DNA from: Fabrea salina
Lineage: Eukaryota; Ciliophora; Heterotrichea; Heterotrichida; Fabreidae
Direction of reading: 5' to 3'
Length of the DNA stretch: 64,000 bases
Assembly (NCBI GenBank): GCA_022984795.1
Contig: JALIHJ010000067.1
Span: 31,117-95,116 of the forward strand
This document shows positions 59,361-64,000 of this stretch, in pieces. The position numbers were made by a program, and so were the translations under genes. The stretch's first letter is position 1. Each line of letters starts with the position of its first letter. The notes below the pieces were generated by a model. The model did not search any database and had not been told where the DNA came from. It saw only the letters and a list, made by a program, of their open reading frames with translations.

Positions 59361-62300
59361 TTAACTTTCGTTATTAGTTATACTTTCATGCCTTTTTCTT
59401 CTGAAGAAGTCCATTGGGTCTCTTTGAAGCACTTCAGGGCTTTGTGTTTCGTTGGTGATATTTATTTGCCTAGGTTGAATCCTTTGAACAGTTGCTTTAT
59501 TCCTAGCCCAAGAACGAATTCTCTGGATCAAAACAAAAATAGCCATGCAGGTTTGGACTAAAATCACTAATGCAACTATCCAAGTGATTAGTTGTTCTTG
59601 AATCCCAAATGCATCTTCCCAGTCACTGTTTAAGAAGCAGATCACTACTAAGAAGATCAAGCACACTGCTCCTTCGCTGAAGATGGATATGACTTTCTGG
59701 CTCTTCTCTAAGTAAGGGTTAACTATCATGATGAAGAGAGTGTGGGCTAGTACTGCTGCAGCATTCAACCCAGCTTGGAAGTAGGGGTAGTTTCCTAGAA
59801 CAACCAAACTTACCGAAAGCACTAGTCTCATACAGAGAAATGCAAAGTAAGTATAGCAAGCTGGAAAGTTGTGCTCACAGTTGAACTCGTAGAAAAGAGT
59901 GCCCCAGGTTAGGTGGAATACTGACTCTTCACCCAAATTGGTTATTTCATCCCTGTGCTTTCTGTTGAAGTAGTATAGAGCTACAGGAGTGAGTAGCACT
60001 AAACAAGCCACCAAGCACCCTGAAAAATAATTGATTATTTCTAGAGTACTAGCTTCTGGAAGTGCTAGTAACTGGATGAAACAGGCCATCGTTAAGTCCA
60101 AATAACACTGAATCCAGTAGCGTAGAAACAAGTTGTATTTGTACTCCCTTAGAAGTCCTTTGAGTTGTTGCTGAAGCTTTTCTGCTGGAAGCTTGGACAA
60201 AGTCCAGATAAAGGGCCATAATACCAACAGCACTACTAGAATGAAGAAGTTGGCAGCAGCAGTCACCATAAACAAACTAGACGGGAACTTTGAAAGGTAG
60301 GTTTGGGAGTCGTTTCCAGTAACTGCTTTTAGAGCGTAGTCTAAGTACACTCTAAATGACTCTAACAAGTTCATTCCTTCAAACAAGCCTCTGAGAGCAG
60401 GAGTAAGGGGATTGGTGCTCAGAGTTATGTATGAAAGAATCTCTAGAGTGTTCATGAGCTTCCACAAAACTGAAGGATTGGGGTTGAAGAAACTGAAAAG
60501 AGCTGTAGTAGCTCCTGCCCCTGCAGCCACTATTTGTGCCTGTTCTCTAGCTTGTTTAGTCATTATTCCAGATGGGTCGTGTTCTTTAAGTGCTGTTTGG
60601 AGTTCTTGGGTCACTAAGAGGTAGTTGGACTCACTTGTGATGTTGGGAATCAGAGTCAGGGAAACTGCTTCGCCTTCTGCAACGTATGAGTCAAACTCCA
60701 TAGTAAATTCGTAAGTTCTAAGGTCAACCTCCTGGAAGTCATAAGTGTACTTAATGGTTTTATTCTGAACAGAGAACTCAAAACTAGATGCTTCTAAGGA
60801 AGAGTTAAGAGTCTCTGTGAAGCTAAGAGTAAGGGTGTTGTCTTCGTTTGTGAGGCTTCCTGAGAAAGTACCTCTGTTGCAGAACCCGTACTCTTGAACA
60901 TAGCCTTGGTTGCACTCACAGGTGTTATTGGGGTTGATGAATGCATCTTCCACACATCTACTACATTCTTCAAACTCGCACTCGGTGCATAAATCATTCC
61001 CACACAAACTACAAGTGGAGTTGTTTATGCACCCGAATTCACAGTTAGGTAAGCACTCTCTGCATTGTTCGCCATCCCAGAACTGGTTTATATCGCAGAG
61101 TGGTAGACACCTGTTTGAATTTTCTACCGGGCAGAAGTTGCAACCTTTGCAGTTAGAGTCTTGGAGTAGGTCTTCTAGGTCGATCACTGAGTTATAGACT
61201 CTGACTTCCCAGATGAAGCCAGTGAAGAAGTTGCTGAGGGTACTTGAAGAGTGTTTAGCCCCTATTGAGAAGTAGAAGTTAGAGTCTGAATCTCTGAGCC
61301 AGTCTTCTCCTAAAGTCTTTGATAGCACCGAAGTAGAGTTGTAGTAACCCTTTAACTCTAGTTGTTTTTGGCCAACGGAAGTCCCTATAGTCACTAAGTT
61401 CCAGTAGTTGTTTAGCTTGTCTGTGGACTGGGAAGTTTCTTCTAGAGTTACATAGAGACTATAGTCTGAGATTCCAATTTCTAGGATGTTAGTGTAGTTG
61501 GTGTGTTGCTTGGAGAGTAAAGTGCCTGAGGAAGAGAGTGGTCGAATCCACATACTTACTGTAAATTGAGGAGCCAGCACCAGTAGAGGCTCTAAAACAT
61601 CACCATAGGGAGGCAGTTGCATCACTGAAGTTCCTCTAAAGTAGTATCCTTTGTCTTTAGTGGGATAGGGATCAGTCTCATGGAAGAAAGGGTAGAACTG
61701 ATTGTTGACTCCTGTAAGTACTGGAATTGAGTTTTCTGAGTCTCCAACTACATTCTGCATAGTGTTGAGTTTAAGGTTGAAGGCAAGTTCAGGACCTATA
61801 GAACCAGTTTTAGAGCAGGAGTAGCCAGTAGGACATATACTACTACAAACTCCTTGAACCAAGTAGTAACTAGTTTCGCACTCTATGCACTCAAAAACAG
61901 AAGGGGAGTAACACTTTAGACAGTTTTCAGCACAAACCAGTTCTATCGAGTAGTTGATGCTGGAGTCCAGTGGAATGGTGTAGTCTTTGTAAGTGACTCT
62001 TGGTTGGTAGCTTCCTTGAGTGTAGGGAGTCTAATTGGCAGGTTATTAGAGTGTCTGAGTTAGTTTGGATTGCACAGTCAGCAGGTCCTACTTTCACTTG
62101 AAGTTGAGAGGAGTCATTAGGGAACTTCTGACCGTTGATGGTTACTGTTTTTGAGTCCTCAGAGAAGCTTTTGATGAGTGGCTGAAAGAGCAGTCCCCTG
62201 GTACGTAGTTGGTCTGTTGTCAATCCAGACCCTGAGTTGAGGCTTGGTTTCAGGTCCTTAAGAAGTCAGATGGGATCACAAACCAGAACTGGGAGTCTGT

Positions 62301-63824
62301 GGAAGCTTCACGCAGAGTTTCTCCTTCAACTTCATTGCTGTCAGTAAGTTTGAACTTTAAATCAGAGGAACTAGGATTCATATAGCTTGGAAGCAGAGCG
62401 TAGAGGTAGTTAATGTGGCAGTAGACGTGCAAGTTGAAGTAGGTCCTGCTTATGTAAACTTGATGAAGGTAGTTCTTCGAAGTGCAATCTGCAGGGTTGA
62501 ATCCAACTTCTATTCGCTTATTTTCTCCTTTGTAAATAAAAGGATAGCTGGAATCAATAGGATTAGAGTTCAAATCCAGTCTCTTGATCATAGGGAATCC
62601 ATTCCTCTGCCCAGTTCCAGGCATTTCTACTCCTAAAGAAAATGAGTTCCTTCCTCCTGAACTCAAGTGCTCCACTTCAAGTAGTAGGACTGTCCTTCTT
62701 CTAAAGCTATAGAGTTAGACTGGTTCTCTCCCAAACAAAGTAGCTATGCTCTTCTGACTCCTGACTTGAGTTGATGATTTCTTGCTTGTTGAGTGGGTTG
62801 GAGTCGGTGTTAAGTATACTCTAACACTTCCTGAAAGAAGCATAGAATAAATAGTCTCCTGTCCTTGGTGGCTTTAAAAGTCCGTAGATAAGGAGTCGTA
62901 GTCATCCATAGTTGTAAGGATAGTTGCTGAAGGAATGATTGTTTTTCAACTCACTTCCACTCCAATACTACCTGCAATGTAGGTTTCTCTCACTAGCCCT
63001 GCACTTCCTTGGTAGTAGTCTCTGTTCTCCAAGTTGAAGTAAGATGCACTACTGCACTTGATAGTGTTGGATGTCGCTTCGATGGTTTGGCATTGAGATC
63101 CGTCTACCTCTACCTGGATTCTGGCGTCACTGGGGAAGGACTTGCCAGTGACTGTAGTCATTCCGTTGTTTGAGTTGAAGGAGACAGTTTCAACTGCAGC
63201 CAGAGTTCTGAACCAGTACTGGTCTCCTTCTAGTGTAGCCTCCTATCCAGTATAGTGCTCTTATTCTGCCATTTAGCTTGTACTCCACATTCTGATCTCC
63301 ATGCACATTGCTACCTACTACTCCATTCAGAATGTAAGGATCAGAGGTTTCAAACAAATTTCACTTCTCAAAATGCCACTCTAGTCCTTCTATGTTCAGG
63401 TAGTTTATTTCGTCTTTATGGCTTTCCTCAGCAATAAAATGCAGGCCAATTATGTTCCCAGCAGCTCCTTCACTCTGGAACCAGACTCATTATGGGATCA
63501 GGCCAAAACCACCCAAATGCACTGGTCTTCGAGTATATTTCCTCAGAGTTGTGCAGTATTGTAGGTTAGGGTTACTTGTATCACTTGGAATCCCAAGGAG
63601 GAGTGAGACATTCAATCTCATCTGCTTTCACAGAGAGTATTTCGCAGTCCTTTTCCATCTAAAGTGACTTGGTAGTTGCTGGCATCCAAGTCACCTGTGA
63701 AGTCCCCAAACAAGTACAGACTACTCAGCCCATAGAAGTATTGTGGATCAGTACCCTCTTGTTTGGGGTGGCTATTTGGGTCACACCCTTACAGCTTGCA
63801 CAATCCTAGCAAGAACACAATCAT
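59361..63824 (-). pseudogene. Telomere-proximal receptor gene: IPT/PA14 5' half broken by single-base indels, LamG and membrane half intact
   Basis: From about 62030 down to 59361 the frame is open: Cys-rich start (AENCLKCYSPSVFECIEC), LamG (RGTSVMQLPPYGD), Cys-rich repeats, beta-rich segment, and the polytopic module with NTLEILSYITLSTNPLTP. Upstream, recognisable domains continue but shift frame repeatedly: a start with signal-like MIVFLLGLC at 63824 followed by TAA; an IPT-like stretch near 63600-63720 with one extra A in a GGAAAAGG run; a second IPT (GKSFPSDARIQVEVDGSQC, 62946-63161); a PA14-like region (62250-62900, LEEGQSYYL then EHLSSGGRNSFSLG in another frame); a third IPT (TINGQKFPNDSSQLQVKVG, 61927-62223) ending in a shift near 62030. 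No 15-nt intron repairs these. It is either a decaying gene or a stretch of poor consensus at the contig end. Confidence 0.72.
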
Positions 63825-63876
63825 ATTTATTAATTTCCTCCACCTTACCTTAACTTTAGTTAGTTACTTACTTCAA
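63825..63876. other. 52-bp subtelomeric spacer
   Basis: AT/TTA-rich (TAACTTTAGTTAGTTACTTAC) between the last start codon and the telomere. There are no subtelomeric repeats. Confidence 0.7.
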
Positions 63877-64000
63877 TGTTAGTGTTAGGGTGTTAGGGTG
63901 TTAGGGGTGTTAGGGTGTTAGGGTGTTAGGGTGTTAGGGTGTTAGGGTGTTAGGGGTGTTAGGGTGTTAGGGTGTTAGGGTGTTAGGGTGTTAGGGTGTT
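63877..64000 (+). repeat. Telomere, TGTTAGGG repeats
   Basis: About 15 units of TGTTAGGG running G-rich strand 5' to 3' towards the right end, preceded by a partial TGTTAG. Two units are nine bases long (TGTTAGGGG, around 63900 and 63953). The octamer corresponds to CCCTAACA, the heterotrich-type telomere. The array continues to the window edge. Confidence 0.97.

Noticed and set aside
1-64000. Blepharisma-type code with UGA as tryptophan
   Set aside because: Every long gene is open under the standard code and no conserved Trp position needs UGA.
1-64000. CRISPR arrays, prophage or transposons
   Set aside because: The only tandem arrays are coding repeats and the telomere; no transposase, integrase or reverse transcriptase frame is seen.

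Overview
The window is the end of a macronuclear-type chromosome from a ciliate, most likely a heterotrich (the Stentor, Blepharisma and Fabrea group). Three things in the sequence point there. The right edge is an uninterrupted telomere of TGTTAGGG (complement CCCTAACA) units. The two introns that can be demonstrated are exactly 15 nt long, GTAAG...TAG. Genes are packed with 1 to 75 bp between them, nearly all in a single exon. Counting the complete protein genes, stops are UAA (about 20) or UAG (4); no gene ends in UGA and none needs UGA as sense. This argues against a Blepharisma-type code (UGA = Trp), but genus and species cannot be fixed from sequence alone.

Layout. 1-4451 (-): the 5' part of a large beta-helix surface protein running off the left edge. 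4486-24075: housekeeping and signalling genes: B-box-like/WD40 protein, coiled-coil protein with an intron, enolase, an F-box/Ras-like fusion, tRNA-Ile(UAU), a Myb/SANT protein, a FYVE-like coiled-coil protein, a Na+/H+ exchanger with a cyclic-nucleotide-binding domain, an acylated kelch protein, PIG-M, a kinesin, a TPR protein, tRNA-Gln(UUG) and an ABCC transporter. 24077-29405 (-): lectin/LamG surface receptor with an exact 873-bp tandem repeat and a one-base frameshift. 29444-39210: a basic protein, an ABCB transporter, a Nudix hydrolase, a kinesin-8, a basic protein, a DP transcription factor and an AMSH-type deubiquitinase. 39316-50455: two 5S rRNA genes flanking a 3321-residue metalloprotease/EGF/REJ receptor. 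50560-54027: a trifunctional tRNA-ligase-like protein. 54053-63824 (-): two more receptors, the telomere-proximal one broken in its 5' half, separated by about 800 bp that contains a strongly structured candidate RNA. 63877-64000: telomere.

Main theme. Four of the five surface proteins (24-64 kb) share one C-terminal multi-membrane-segment module with a recognisable signature around 'NTLxIL...S.N.LTP', joined to different ectodomains: H-type-lectin-like plus LamG, leishmanolysin plus EGF plus REJ plus a GPS-like site, and IPT plus PA14 plus LamG. They lie in the telomere-proximal 40 kb, carry recent internal duplications, and the outermost is degraded. This looks like a subtelomeric, modular receptor family and is the best candidate for an undescribed system here. 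The remaining genes are mostly independent cell functions: glycolysis, GPI synthesis, membrane transport, cilia and microtubules, ubiquitin, and RNA processing.
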